A stretch of DNA of 64,000 nt, taken from the NCBI RefSeq assembly GCF_900114625.1, contig NZ_FOZL01000001.1, positions 372,001-436,000 of the forward strand. The letters run 5' to 3'. Source of the stretch: Granulicella pectinivorans (GTDB lineage: Bacteria; Acidobacteriota; Terriglobia; Terriglobales; Acidobacteriaceae). Within the stretch, counting starts at the first letter, position 1; each line of letters begins with the position of its first letter. Positions 17,812-26,373 of this stretch are shown here, piece by piece. The translations under genes and the position numbers were made by a program. The notes below the pieces were generated by a model. The model had not been told where the DNA came from. It saw only the letters and a program-made list of their open reading frames with translations, and did not search any database.

Positions 17812-18963
17812 TCACCAACCATTGGATGCCATTCGTTGGACATGCAGGGCGATCATCAGATCCTCCTCCGCCGGGACGACAAACACGCTATACGGCGAAT
17901 CCTCATCGCTGACCTTGCGCAGGCCCTTCGCCGGCAGCTCATTCGCCGCAAACTCAATCTCGGTATCGATCAGCGCAGAGTGACTGAAGCCATTGCCTAA
18001 GGCCCACCGCGTCTTCGCATCGTGCTCCCCAATCCCCCCGGTAAACACAAGCGCATCCAGCCCATGCAGCGCCACCATCCCGCCGATCGCCCGCCGCACG
18101 CTCTGCACGAAGATCGCAATCGCCAAATGCGACGCCGCATCCTTCGCCGCACGCAGCCTCCGCATGTCGTTGATACCGCCCAGCGCCATCAGTCCGGAGT
18201 CATGGTTCAGCATCCGCTCCACCGAATCCACCGTGGCCCCCGGCTGCCGCAGCAGATAAAACACCAGCCCCGGATCGAGATCGCCCGGCCGCGTTCCCAT
18301 CAACACACCGCCCGTGGGGGTCAGCCCCATCGACGTATCGACCGACTTCCCCTCCACCACCGCCGTCACACTGCATCCCGAACCCAGGTGCGCGATCACC
18401 ATCCTCTTCGGAAAGCTCAGCCCCGCCACCGCCCGCAGTTGATACACCACCGACTCGCAGCTCAGCCCATGAAACCCATAGCGATGAACGCCCTTGTCCC
18501 GCCACGCCAGCGGAATCGGATACGTCGTAGTCTCCACCGGCATCGTCTGGTGGAACACCGTGTCGAAACAAGCGTAGTGCGGCAGCGCCGGATAGCGCGC
18601 CATTCCCGCATGTATCATCTCGATGACCGCCGGATCATGCAGCGGCGCAAACGCAATCGCCTGCGTCAACTCCTCCAGCACCGCCGCCGTAATCCGCACA
18701 TGGTCGCGGATCTTCGGCCCCGGATGCACCACCCGATACCCCACCGCATCGATCGGCGGCTCCGAAGGAACCGCGGCCAGCACCTGCTCCATCGGCGGGC
18801 CAGACGAAGCCGGAACAGGATCGCCCCCCACCACAAGCGTCTGCCCGGGCATCCCGGCGTTGCTCAGCTCTCCATCCACCAACAGCCGTGGATCGCCCAC
18901 CGCCGTCTCATACACCGAGAACTTGATCGACGAAGACCCACCGTTCAGGACGAGGACACGCAT
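17812..18963 (-). CDS. ackA: Acetate kinase-family enzyme paired with phosphoketolase
   Basis: The 383-residue product starts at MRVLVLNGGSSSIKF (Asn7 as in acetate kinases); the longer in-frame ORF upstream is unlikely. Family motifs present are YRVVHPG (Arg77), FDTVFH, HLGSGCSVTAV and FTGGIGEHD. Two signature positions differ from classical AckA (HRIVHGG and GGIGEN), so it belongs to a divergent branch. It should convert acetyl phosphate plus ADP to acetate plus ATP in the cytoplasm. The gene precedes xfp on the same strand with a 65-bp gap, forming an ackA-xfp unit; no phosphotransacetylase gene is nearby. Confidence 0.9.
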   Translation of the reverse strand: MRVLVLNGGSSSIKFSVYETAVGDPRLLVDGELSNAGMPGQTLVVGGDPVPASSGPPMEQVLAAVPSEPPIDAVGYRVVHPGPKIRDHVRITAAVLEELTQAIAFAPLHDPAVIEMIHAGMARYPALPHYACFDTVFHQTMPVETTTYPIPLAWRDKGVHRYGFHGLSCESVVYQLRAVAGLSFPKRMVIAHLGSGCSVTAVVEGKSVDTSMGLTPTGGVLMGTRPGDLDPGLVFYLLRQPGATVDSVERMLNHDSGLMALGGINDMRRLRAAKDAASHLAIAIFVQSVRRAIGGMVALHGLDALVFTGGIGEHDAKTRWALGNGFSHSALIDTEIEFAANELPAKGLRKVSDEDSPYSVFVVPAEEDLMIALHVQRMASNGW

Positions 18964-19088
18964 ACCGGTCGATTCCCTTCCCTCTCCGCTGCTTATACAC
19001 CCGCGCCGCAACAGGAATATGAGCCCAACGGCACAGACGCCCAACCTATATCCCGGTTGGATGCGGCCACAGCAAAGAAGTGCTTCAA

Positions 19089-19127
19089 AAAGAAAAGCCC
19101 CAGGTCAGACGGAATCTGACCCGGGGC
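19089..19127 (-). terminator. Intrinsic terminator of the M28 peptidase gene
   Basis: GCCCC and GGTCAGA at 19097-19109 pair with TCTGACC and GGGGC at 19115-19127 with single A/C mismatches. On the minus strand the stem is followed by TTTTCTTTTT. It begins 14 bases after the peptidase stop codon. Confidence 0.9.
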
Positions 19128-19141
19128 AACGGCTTCTGCGG

Positions 19142-21382
19142 TTAGCGCGGAACAGAAGCCGCGATCTCGTTGATAAACTTCGCCTCATCCTCGATCGCCT
19201 TCGCCGCAATCACCATCTGCTCGATCGCCTCCGGATACCGCCCGTCCTCGATCGCCTCCCGCACCCCGGGAATCGTCTTCGCCCCATACCCCGTGTACAT
19301 CCCCGGCGCATACAACGTGTTCCGCACCCACGGTCTCCCCGGCAGACCCGCCGTCGACAGGAATTTCCTCTCCGTCAACGCCAACTGCGCATTCAGCGCC
19401 GCAAGCTGCGCCGGAGTCGCCCCCTTCATCGTCGCTCGCGCCTGGTTGAAGTTTTCCGCCGCCGCGCCCAGCGCCGTCACCGCCTGATCCAGCGCGCTGA
19501 AGTCGATCTCCGGCGGAGCTGGCAGCTCTTCCGGCATCGCCAGCGGCACCTGCGGATCCGCCGCCAGCTTGTACAAGCCTGCGTCGAGATTCCTCTGCCG
19601 TACCACCGACTCCTGCTGCTTCGTCTTCACCAGTTGCTTCAGCTCCGCGTCATAGCCCTTGATCGTCGTCGCTAGGTTGGAGAAGTCGTACGGCAGAACA
19701 TCCGCATCCGCCATCCGCATCACCAGTGTGCCCGCCGTCTGCGCCAGCGCCACCCCATACGATCCCGTCTTATCCCCGAAGTGATCGATAAACCACGGCG
19801 TGTCATACGCCGAGTGATACGTGCCCGAACGATCCTCCCCGCCAAACCCCAGATCGATGGAAGCGATCGCAAAGTGGTCCAGGAACCCCGCAAAGTCTGA
19901 TCCCGACCCAATCGCCCCGATCGGAATCGTCGTGCTCCCCGGGTCCAGCTTCACGCCGCCCCGTCCGCCCCGCGTCAGCATGCCTGCCTGCTGCCTCTGC
20001 CAAACCGTAGCCTTGGTCTCCGGATCGATCACATCCTTCGCCACATCGTTGATCAGGTGCTCCATCGAGTGCGACCCACCCGCGCTCAGAAATCCGCGAT
20101 TGCTCTCATCCGAGTTCACATACACCGCAACCTTCTTCGAGAGCTCCTCGCCATGCGTCTCGGCCCACTCCGTCGACCCGATCAGCCCCGGCTCCTCGCC
20201 ATCCCACGCCGTATAGATCAGCGTCCGCTTCGGCGTCCATCCCTGCTTGTGCAACTCACCCAGCGCTCGCGCCTCCTCCAGCAAGCCGGACTGCCCCGAG
20301 ACCGGATCGTCCGCGCCATTCACCCATCCGTCATAGTGGTTCCCCCGCACCACCCACACATCCGGCTCTACCGAACCCACCATCGTCGCAATCACGTCGT
20401 ACACCGGCTTCGTATCCCAGTTGAAGGTCAGCTTCATATGCACCTTCGCCACGCTCGGCCCAAAGTGATACGTCAGCGGCAACCCACCCCGCCACGCCGC
20501 CGGCACCGCCGCCCCATCCAGCGCCTCCAGAATCGGCTGTGCATCGCCATATCCGATCGGCAGCACCGGAATCTTCATGATCGTCTTGGCTTCGGAGATC
20601 TTCAACCGCTTCGCCCCAGGAACCGACCCCACCCCAGGCGTCAGCGGATCGCCCGCATACAGCGGCGAGTCCGAAACCGAACCGCGCTGCGCCCCGAACG
20701 GAGGCCGCATCGGCCCCTTGGGCAACACATCGTCCACGCCATACCCATCGTCCGCCGGGTCGGAGTAGATGATGCACCCCACAGCGCCATGCTCATACGC
20801 CAGCTTCGGCTTCAACCCGCGCCACCCGCCGCCATAACGCGCCAGCACAATCGCGCCCTTCACCGAGATGTTGTGCCGCGCCAGCTCCGCATAGTCGTCG
20901 AGCATCCCGTAGTTCACATACACCACCGGAGCCGTCACATCGCCATCCGCCGAGTAGATGTTGTAGCTCGGCAGACGCGTCGCCGTCTCATGCGTATACG
21001 GATCGACAGTCTCCGGCTCATCCAGCTTCAGCGTGTACGGCTTCGGCCCCAGCAGCTCGACGAGCTGCGTCTTGGGCGTGGGAAACAGCACGTCGAACTG
21101 CTCGATGTGCGCGTCCCATCCCCAGGACCTGTACTGCGCCAGCACCCACTCGGCGTTGGCCTTCTGCGCCGCCGATCCGACGTGGTGCGGGTGCGCGGCC
21201 AGCTTCAGCATGTTGGCATGAACGCGCGGCGCCTCGGGAAGAGCCCGAAACTTCGACTCCCACGTCTGTTCCGTAGCTGAAGAAGCCGCAGAATACCCGA
21301 GATAAGGCGAAGCCCGTTGCGCCTGCACCGCAGGCTGAGCCACAAAGGAAAGAAGCAAAGAAACAGCAGCCAGAGGACGCAT
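19142..21382 (-). CDS. M28 family Zn metallopeptidase, glutamate carboxypeptidase II-like, secreted
   Basis: This 746-residue protein has a signal peptide (MRPLAAVSLLLSFVAQPAVQAQ). It follows the three-domain plan of glutamate carboxypeptidase II/transferrin receptor-like M28 enzymes: a PA domain (about 130-270, with KGAIVLARYGG), the metallopeptidase domain, and a C-terminal dimerisation helical domain (about 600-740). Di-zinc ligands are visible as the His/Asp of GNHYDGW, the Asp of ADDPVSG, the Glu pair of WDGEEPG, the Asp of VNSDESNRG and the His of YHSAYDT. It probably trims peptides in the periplasm or outside. It is a single gene with its own terminator. Confidence 0.93.
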   Translation of the reverse strand: MRPLAAVSLLLSFVAQPAVQAQRASPYLGYSAASSATEQTWESKFRALPEAPRVHANMLKLAAHPHHVGSAAQKANAEWVLAQYRSWGWDAHIEQFDVLFPTPKTQLVELLGPKPYTLKLDEPETVDPYTHETATRLPSYNIYSADGDVTAPVVYVNYGMLDDYAELARHNISVKGAIVLARYGGGWRGLKPKLAYEHGAVGCIIYSDPADDGYGVDDVLPKGPMRPPFGAQRGSVSDSPLYAGDPLTPGVGSVPGAKRLKISEAKTIMKIPVLPIGYGDAQPILEALDGAAVPAAWRGGLPLTYHFGPSVAKVHMKLTFNWDTKPVYDVIATMVGSVEPDVWVVRGNHYDGWVNGADDPVSGQSGLLEEARALGELHKQGWTPKRTLIYTAWDGEEPGLIGSTEWAETHGEELSKKVAVYVNSDESNRGFLSAGGSHSMEHLINDVAKDVIDPETKATVWQRQQAGMLTRGGRGGVKLDPGSTTIPIGAIGSGSDFAGFLDHFAIASIDLGFGGEDRSGTYHSAYDTPWFIDHFGDKTGSYGVALAQTAGTLVMRMADADVLPYDFSNLATTIKGYDAELKQLVKTKQQESVVRQRNLDAGLYKLAADPQVPLAMPEELPAPPEIDFSALDQAVTALGAAAENFNQARATMKGATPAQLAALNAQLALTERKFLSTAGLPGRPWVRNTLYAPGMYTGYGAKTIPGVREAIEDGRYPEAIEQMVIAAKAIEDEAKFINEIAASVPR

Positions 21383-21494
21383 AAAACCTCACTCGTTGGG
21401 GATATCTATCACTGTACCAAGCATCCCCACTCCATCCCATCCAATCAAGTGACCGAACCGTCCCACCTGACTATCCGTGGACGCAAACCGGAAG

Positions 21495-21514
21495 GGCCTG
21501 GCCTCAGCCAGGCC
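21495..21514. repeat. Palindromic REP-like element
   Basis: GGCCTGGC-CTCA-GCCAGGCC is a perfect 8-bp stem with a 4-nt loop between the M28 gene and rtcB. No T tract follows on either strand, so it resembles the GC-rich palindromes seen elsewhere in this window more than a terminator. Confidence 0.6.
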
Positions 21515-21591
21515 AAAAAGCTTCTGTCTTTACAATCCTGTACTGAGATTCCCGAAAAGAATCGTTTCGGCTCTGGCCTTTGCTCTTAAAG

Positions 21592-21630
21592 CCTTCCTGT
21601 CCCTCCGCAAGACGCGAAGGAACAGGAAGG
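21592..21630 (-). terminator. Probable terminator of rtcB
   Basis: CCTTCCTGT (21592-21600) pairs with ACAGGAAGG (21622-21630), extended inward by CCTCCGC/GCGAAGG with mismatches. It starts 8 bases after the rtcB stop; the minus-strand tail (GGCTTTAAG) is only weakly T-rich. Confidence 0.6.
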
Positions 21631-21637
21631 CCCAGGC

Positions 21638-22819
21638 TCAATCCTTATAAGGATCAAACTCATTCGCCCCTGCCATCGCCACACCAACCGGCGTCAGCGT
21701 ATGCAGCACACGGATCGTCTCCCCATGCGCTGCCAGCACCTCGGGCAGCCTCTTGTAGCAGTCCGGAGACTCATCCAGCCCGCCGCCCCGCAGCACAACC
21801 CCGCCACGCTGCAGCCAGCCTTCCATCATCTCCGGCTTCACCAGCCCCTCGCGCTTCAAGACGCCGGTCTTCCGGTCGACCGTGCCCGTAGCCATCTTCC
21901 GGCCCATCACACGACCCGCACCATGCACCGTCGAACGCAGGCTCAGCTTCGCCTCAGGAGCATCCAGACCCTCGAGAATGACGGAGATCTCCCCCATCGT
22001 TCCCCCGACAAAGCCCTTCTGCCCCGGAAACGCCGGAGTAGCGCCTTTCCGGCAAACCCACATGGACTTGCCGTCATGCTCCTCCCGCCACGCATAGTTG
22101 TGGTGGTTGTGCACCTCCTCCACCACCTCCGCGCCCAGCAACCGAGCCACACGGGCGCACACCCAGTCCCGGCCGGCGTACGCATACGTTCCGCCAAGCT
22201 GCATGGCCGCAATATACTGCGCGCCCAGATCGCTCTCGACGTCGAACCACACCGGATCGACCATCATCCCGTCCTGCGCGCCCGCGGCCTTCAGGAACCA
22301 CGTAGCGATGCCGTGCCCGAGTCCCCTCGAACCGAAGTGCACCCCGCACCAGACGCGGTCCTGTTCGTCCGTGAACAGATCGACATAGTGGTTCCCGCTG
22401 CCGATCGTCCCAAGCTGCGCATTCGCCTTGTGCTTCAAAGGCTTCGCCGCCTCAGTCAGCCATCCCTCATGCTCATCCGTAATGAACGGTGAGTCCTTGT
22501 TGTTCTCGTTGTTCCTCCGCCCCACGCCAAACGAAAGCGTGTTCCAGATGTCGTCCATAATCGTGTGGATGTTCGCCCGCAGCTCCGCCCCCGGCATATC
22601 CAGCAGCACCGCCTTATTGCCGCACGCAATATCGAAGCCCACAGCCGTAGGCGAGATCCGCGTCTCGGAGGCAATCACACCGCCAATCGGCACGCCATAG
22701 CCAAGATGCCCATCGGCCATCAGCGCGAAGTGGTCTGCGGTCCGCGCACACACCTTCGCCTGCTCCAGCGTGTTGGCTTCGTGCGTTCCCCATACGGGAA
22801 TGTCATCAATCATCTGCAT
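21638..22819 (-). CDS. rtcB: RNA-splicing ligase RtcB
   Basis: This 393-residue GTP- and Mn-dependent ligase joins RNA 2',3'-cyclic phosphate or 3'-phosphate ends to 5'-OH ends. Metal and GMP residues are visible: Asp63 and Cys66 in GFDIACGNK, GSGNHY (141-145), His161 in HFGSRGLG, the His run EVHNHHNY (235-241) and the GMP-accepting His299 in STVHGAGR. The start at 22819 (MQMIDDIPVWG) has AAGGAAC upstream; the longer in-frame ORF overlaps intergenic sequence. No rtcA or rtcR is adjacent. Its role in bacteria is RNA repair or tRNA/rRNA healing, inferred from the family. Confidence 0.95.
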   Translation of the reverse strand: MQMIDDIPVWGTHEANTLEQAKVCARTADHFALMADGHLGYGVPIGGVIASETRISPTAVGFDIACGNKAVLLDMPGAELRANIHTIMDDIWNTLSFGVGRRNNENNKDSPFITDEHEGWLTEAAKPLKHKANAQLGTIGSGNHYVDLFTDEQDRVWCGVHFGSRGLGHGIATWFLKAAGAQDGMMVDPVWFDVESDLGAQYIAAMQLGGTYAYAGRDWVCARVARLLGAEVVEEVHNHHNYAWREEHDGKSMWVCRKGATPAFPGQKGFVGGTMGEISVILEGLDAPEAKLSLRSTVHGAGRVMGRKMATGTVDRKTGVLKREGLVKPEMMEGWLQRGGVVLRGGGLDESPDCYKRLPEVLAAHGETIRVLHTLTPVGVAMAGANEFDPYKD

Positions 22820-22902
22820 ACAAGTAGTTCCTTTCTGGCCTTTTCGCCACGGCGGCGAAGTACCGAGGTTGGGTTGTTCCGTCAGCGCAGCTCGCCTTCG
22901 GA

Positions 22903-22936
22903 GCAAAAGAAAGAGCCTGGGCTGTCGCCCAGGCTC
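22903..22936 (-). terminator. Intrinsic terminator of tsf
   Basis: GAGCCTGGGC (22913-22922) and GCCCAGGCTC (22927-22936) form a perfect 10-bp stem with loop TGTC. On the minus strand TTTCTTTTG follows. It lies 27 bases after the tsf stop codon. Confidence 0.9.
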
Positions 22937-22963
22937 GTGGTGTGCTGCGGATCGGAGATAGGC

Positions 22964-23626
22964 CTATGCCTGGGTCTCCTCCGTTGCAATCTTTGCCTGG
23001 GCGACGGTCCAATCGGACGCGCCAACCTTGAAGCGAGCAAACCGGCGCACGCTGATGTTCTCGCCGAGCTTGCCGATCTTGGTTGCAATCAACTGTTGAA
23101 TCGTCTGCGTCGCTTCCTTGATGAACGGCTGATCCAGCAGGCAGACCTCCTCGTAGAACTTCGAGATCTTGCCCTCGAGAATCTTCGCCACCACGGCCTC
23201 CGGCTTGCCCTTCATCGCAGGCTGCGCCAGGAAGACTTCCTTCTCGCGGTCCAGGTCCGACTGCGGCACTTCGTTCCGGCCGATGTAGCGAGGATCCGTC
23301 GCAGCAATGTGCATCGCGATGTCGCGCAGCAGCTCCTGGAAGTCTTCCGTCACGGCGACGAAATCCGACTCGCAGTTCAGCTCGAGCAGCACGCCGATCT
23401 TGCCGCCGGCATGGATGTACGTGCCAACCGCGCCCTCGTTCGTCGTGCGCGTCGCCTTCTTCGCGGCCGAAGCCATGCCGCGCTTACGCAGCACCACAAA
23501 CGCGCCGTCCATGTCGCCCTTCGATTCCTGCAGGGCCTTCAAACAGTCGCCCATCGGGGCACCGGACTTTTCGCGGAGTTCCTTTACAAGCTTGGCGTCA
23601 ATCTTCACAGCGGTATCGGTAGACAT
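22964..23626 (-). CDS. tsf: Translation elongation factor Ts
   Basis: The product is 220 residues, the short EF-Ts form. The N-terminal UBA-like domain has VKELREKSGAPMGDCLKAL, and the core contains GVLLELNCESDFVA, the conserved nucleotide-exchange region that contacts EF-Tu. The start is MSTDTAV, with AGGGAA upstream. EF-Ts recycles EF-Tu-GDP to EF-Tu-GTP in the cytoplasm. It follows rpsB, as in most bacteria, with a hairpin in the 131-bp gap between them. Confidence 0.96.
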   Translation of the reverse strand: MSTDTAVKIDAKLVKELREKSGAPMGDCLKALQESKGDMDGAFVVLRKRGMASAAKKATRTTNEGAVGTYIHAGGKIGVLLELNCESDFVAVTEDFQELLRDIAMHIAATDPRYIGRNEVPQSDLDREKEVFLAQPAMKGKPEAVVAKILEGKISKFYEEVCLLDQPFIKEATQTIQQLIATKIGKLGENISVRRFARFKVGASDWTVAQAKIATEETQA

Positions 23627-23703
23627 GTCGTTTCCCTTTTCTCTTGTCAGCGTATGCGACAAATGTTTCGTTTCGGTTGCATCAGGCAGGGCCGGACGCA
23701 GAA

Positions 23704-23734
23704 AGAGCGTGGTCGCGTTTCGCAGCCACGCTCT
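23704..23734 (-). terminator. Hairpin between rpsB and tsf, attenuating terminator
   Basis: AGAGCGTGG (23704-23712) pairs with CCACGCTCT (23726-23734). The minus-strand tail is TTTCTG. Located 24 bases after the rpsB stop, it probably lowers read-through into tsf. Confidence 0.65.
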
Positions 23735-23757
23735 CTCGGTTGAGACTTGTGGCTTAC

Positions 23758-24702
23758 TTATGCGGTGGCTTCTACGGGAGCCGGCTCAGCCTCGAGCTCA
23801 GGCTCCGTCTCGGCCGAAGGGGCCTTGCGGATGTTGCCTCCAAGAGCGGCTTCCAGATCCACCGTCTCGTCTTCCGTGGCTGCCTCAGCGGTTCCGGCAG
23901 ACTCCTGCACAGGCGCGTCGGCAACGATCGTGTTGCCTTCCTCGTCCTCGCCCAGGAAGTGCGCTTCGGTCGCGATCGGCGTCACATCAGCGGACTCGGT
24001 CGCAAACGCACGCTCCGAAACCATCTGCACACCCTCGTACGCCGAATCGGCAATCTTCGTGGTAAACAGGCGAATCGCACGCAGCGCGTCGTCGTTACCA
24101 GGGATCACATAGTCGACCACGGTCGGATCGCAGTTCGTATCCACAACCGCGACAACCGGGATGCCCAGCTTGCGCGCTTCCGAAACAGCAATCGCCTCGT
24201 TGTTCGAGTCGACGATGAAGATCGCATCCGGCAGGCGCTTCATGTTCTTGATACCCGACAGGTTCGTCGACAGGCTCTTGCGCTCGCGCTCCAGCTTGAT
24301 GACTTCCTTCTTCGTCAGCAGCTCATAGCGGCCATCGGTCGACATGTCGTCGAGCTCGGCAAGACGCTTCACCGACTTCTGCACCGTCACCCAGTTGGTC
24401 AGAAGACCACCCAGCCAGCGCGAGTTGATGTACGGCATGCCGGCGCGGGTCGCTTCCTCAGCGATCGCATCCTGGGCCTGGCGCTTCGTGCCGACGAACA
24501 GGATCAGCTTGCCCGTCGAGGTCAGATCGGTCACGAACTTCGAAGCTTCCTTGAACATCTTCAAGGTCTTCTGCAGATCGATAATGTAAATGCCATTGCG
24601 CTCACCGAAGATGTATTCCTTCATCTTCGGGTTCCAACGCTTGGTCTGGTGGCCGAAGTGTACGCCTGCTTCGAGCAGTTCCTTCATCGTAATGCTTGCC
24701 AT
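23758..24702 (-). CDS. rpsB: 30S ribosomal protein S2 with acidic C-terminal extension
   Basis: The 314-residue product starts at MASITMKELLEAGVHFGHQTKRWNPKM, with AGGAG upstream. The S2 core (about residues 1-240) is typical: FVGTKRQAQDAI, NSRWLGGLLTN, RLPDAIFIVD and VDTNCDPTVVDYVIPGNDDA. The last 65 or so residues are a low-complexity Glu/Ala/Pro-rich tail (SAETEPELEAEPAPVEATA at the end) that most S2 proteins lack, making it longer than the usual 240-260 residues. It is a component of the small ribosomal subunit and is followed by tsf. Confidence 0.96.
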   Translation of the reverse strand: MASITMKELLEAGVHFGHQTKRWNPKMKEYIFGERNGIYIIDLQKTLKMFKEASKFVTDLTSTGKLILFVGTKRQAQDAIAEEATRAGMPYINSRWLGGLLTNWVTVQKSVKRLAELDDMSTDGRYELLTKKEVIKLERERKSLSTNLSGIKNMKRLPDAIFIVDSNNEAIAVSEARKLGIPVVAVVDTNCDPTVVDYVIPGNDDALRAIRLFTTKIADSAYEGVQMVSERAFATESADVTPIATEAHFLGEDEEGNTIVADAPVQESAGTAEAATEDETVDLEAALGGNIRKAPSAETEPELEAEPAPVEATA

Positions 24703-24840
24703 AATTGGCTCCTGTTTATAGACCTTGCCCGGAGGGGCTCTGTTGGACCATCGCTCCGCGGTCTGGATTGATCCCTGGCAATGAAGCGTCGGGAAATTGA
24801 ACTCCAAACCTTCTCCCGGTTGAAGAAGAAGGGTGCTGCG

Positions 24841-24917
24841 ACTAAGTTGTAAGTTCTAAGTTGCCAGTTGTAAGTGAGCAAGCCCAACCTACAACTGACA
24901 ACCTCCAACTTAGAACT
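24841..24917. repeat. Inverted repeat built of short AAGTTGTAAGTT-like units
   Basis: AGTTCTAAGTTG (24852-24863) pairs perfectly with CAACTTAGAACT (24906-24917); inside it CAGTTGTA pairs with TACAACTG. The arms are built from a repeated 9-11-bp AAGTTG/TAAGTT motif. It lies 8 bases after the rpsI stop codon, so it could act as a transcript end, but there is no T tract. It looks more like a repeat-derived element. Confidence 0.7.
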
Positions 24918-24924
24918 GCTCGGA

Positions 24925-25320
24925 CTAGCGCTTCGAGAACTGGAAGCGAGCGCGTGCGCCCTTCTGTCCGTACTTCTTGCGTTCCTTGCCGCGCGAATCG
25001 CGGGTCACAAGGCCTTCTGCCTTGAGAGCCTTGCGCAGCTCGGGGTTGAACTCCATCAGCGCGCGCGCAATGCCGAGCTTGACCGCGTCGGCCTGGCCCA
25101 TGACGCCCCCACCACGAACCGTGGTGAGCACATCGAAGGTCTCGCCGATGTCGGCGATGCCAAGCGACCGCTTGGCCGCTGCACGCTGCTGGGCGGTGAC
25201 GAAGTAAACGTCCACGTCCTTCTTGTTGACGGTGAACTTGCCGCTTCCGGGACGCAGGAAGACGCGAGCAATGCTCGACTTGCGGCGGCCGGTACCGTAA
25301 AACTGGATCAGATCTGCCAT
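24925..25320 (-). CDS. rpsI: 30S ribosomal protein S9
   Basis: At 131 residues this is the family's usual length. It opens with FYGTGRRKSSIARVFLRPGSG, contains GGGVMGQADAVKLGIARAL, and ends in the Lys/Arg-rich tail finishing FQFSKR that contacts P-site tRNA. AGGAG lies just before the ATG. It follows rplM by 79 bp in the standard rplM-rpsI arrangement. Confidence 0.98.
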   Translation of the reverse strand: MADLIQFYGTGRRKSSIARVFLRPGSGKFTVNKKDVDVYFVTAQQRAAAKRSLGIADIGETFDVLTTVRGGGVMGQADAVKLGIARALMEFNPELRKALKAEGLVTRDSRGKERKKYGQKGARARFQFSKR

Positions 25321-25399
25321 GGTGCTCCTTGAACTTTCCTCTCGGGCTTCATTGCCCCGGCGTGAGGTGTGCCGATGATGGTGCTTGTCCGTTTACGCC

Positions 25400-25861
25400 T
25401 TACGCCTTGGGAGCGTTGGAAGCGTGGAACTCAAGAGGCTCTGGCTGCTGGGCAAGGTGAGGATGCTGCGAACCCTTGTAGACCTTCAGCTTCGTCGCCA
25501 TCTGGCGACCCATCTTGCTCTTCGGCAGCATGCCCTTGATGGCCTGCTCCACAATCGCCTCAGGACGGCGCGCAAGCAGCTTGACGAAGGACTCTTCGCG
25601 AAGTCCACCCGGGAAACCCGTGTAACGGCGATAAAGCTTCTGGCTCGACTTCATGCCGGTCAGCACAATCTTCTCGCAGTTGATGACGACAATATGGTCG
25701 CCCATGTCGATGTACGGCGTGTACAGCGGGTTCATCTTGCCGGCGAGCACGGAGGCGGCGGTGGTCGCGAGACGGCCGAGCGTCTTGCCCGTTGCGTCGA
25801 TCACATACCACTTGCGCTGAATGTTCTTGCCACTCGGAATCGTGGTGAAGTTGTTAGTCAC
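25400..25861 (-). CDS. rplM: 50S ribosomal protein L13
   Basis: The 153-residue product has the L13 motifs WYVIDATGKTLGRLAT, GDHIVVINCEKIVLTG and VEQAIKGMLPKSKMGR. The start codon appears to be GTG (GTG ACT AAC AAC) with AAGGAG upstream. It is the first gene of rplM-rpsI, transcribed away from the membrane-protein gene at 26374. Confidence 0.97.
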   Translation of the reverse strand: MTNNFTTIPSGKNIQRKWYVIDATGKTLGRLATTAASVLAGKMNPLYTPYIDMGDHIVVINCEKIVLTGMKSSQKLYRRYTGFPGGLREESFVKLLARRPEAIVEQAIKGMLPKSKMGRQMATKLKVYKGSQHPHLAQQPEPLEFHASNAPKA

Positions 25862-26373
25862 TGCGGAGTACTCCTTGGTTCTGCCGTCTTCCTGGGTCGG
25901 CGTACATCGGAAGAATCGAAGTGGAACGATTTTTTAGTGCATGCGCGCAGTATCCTACCGCTCGCGGAAAAGCCTTGACGCAGGAAACGCCCGACACCAT
26001 GGAGAAAACGCATCTCCAATACGCGTCAAACATCTGACTGCTTCGGGTCCGCACAAAGCCTGGATGGGGCCTGAGGAGTGGGTGCTTCAGGGGCCAGACT
26101 CAAAAAAGCCGCCCCAGGTGGATCCACAACGTCGTCTTCTCGAATCACATCTTCAGGCAAACAACCACCCGGACGTGCAGAGAGACTGCGCGAGTGTCCA
26201 GAATAGTTGAAATCCTGCACGGAGTCAACAGATTCCAAGCTTTTTACCAATCCCGGAATCCGCTCCCCACAGCGCGCTCCTGAGATCTGGGCGCCACCGC
26301 GGACGTCTCACCATGCCCGTCCACCCCCCCCGTTTACTATTGCACTCACACCCACCAAGGAGATCCACCCCCC
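25862..26373. other. 512-bp divergent intergenic region without a convincing gene
   Basis: This stretch separates rplM (minus) from the membrane-protein gene (plus) and must hold promoters for both. A minus-strand TAGGAT about 90 bases before rplM is a possible -10, with no clear -35. AGGAGA precedes the plus-strand start at 26374. Short ORFs here have no recognisable content or ribosome binding site. Confidence 0.4.
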
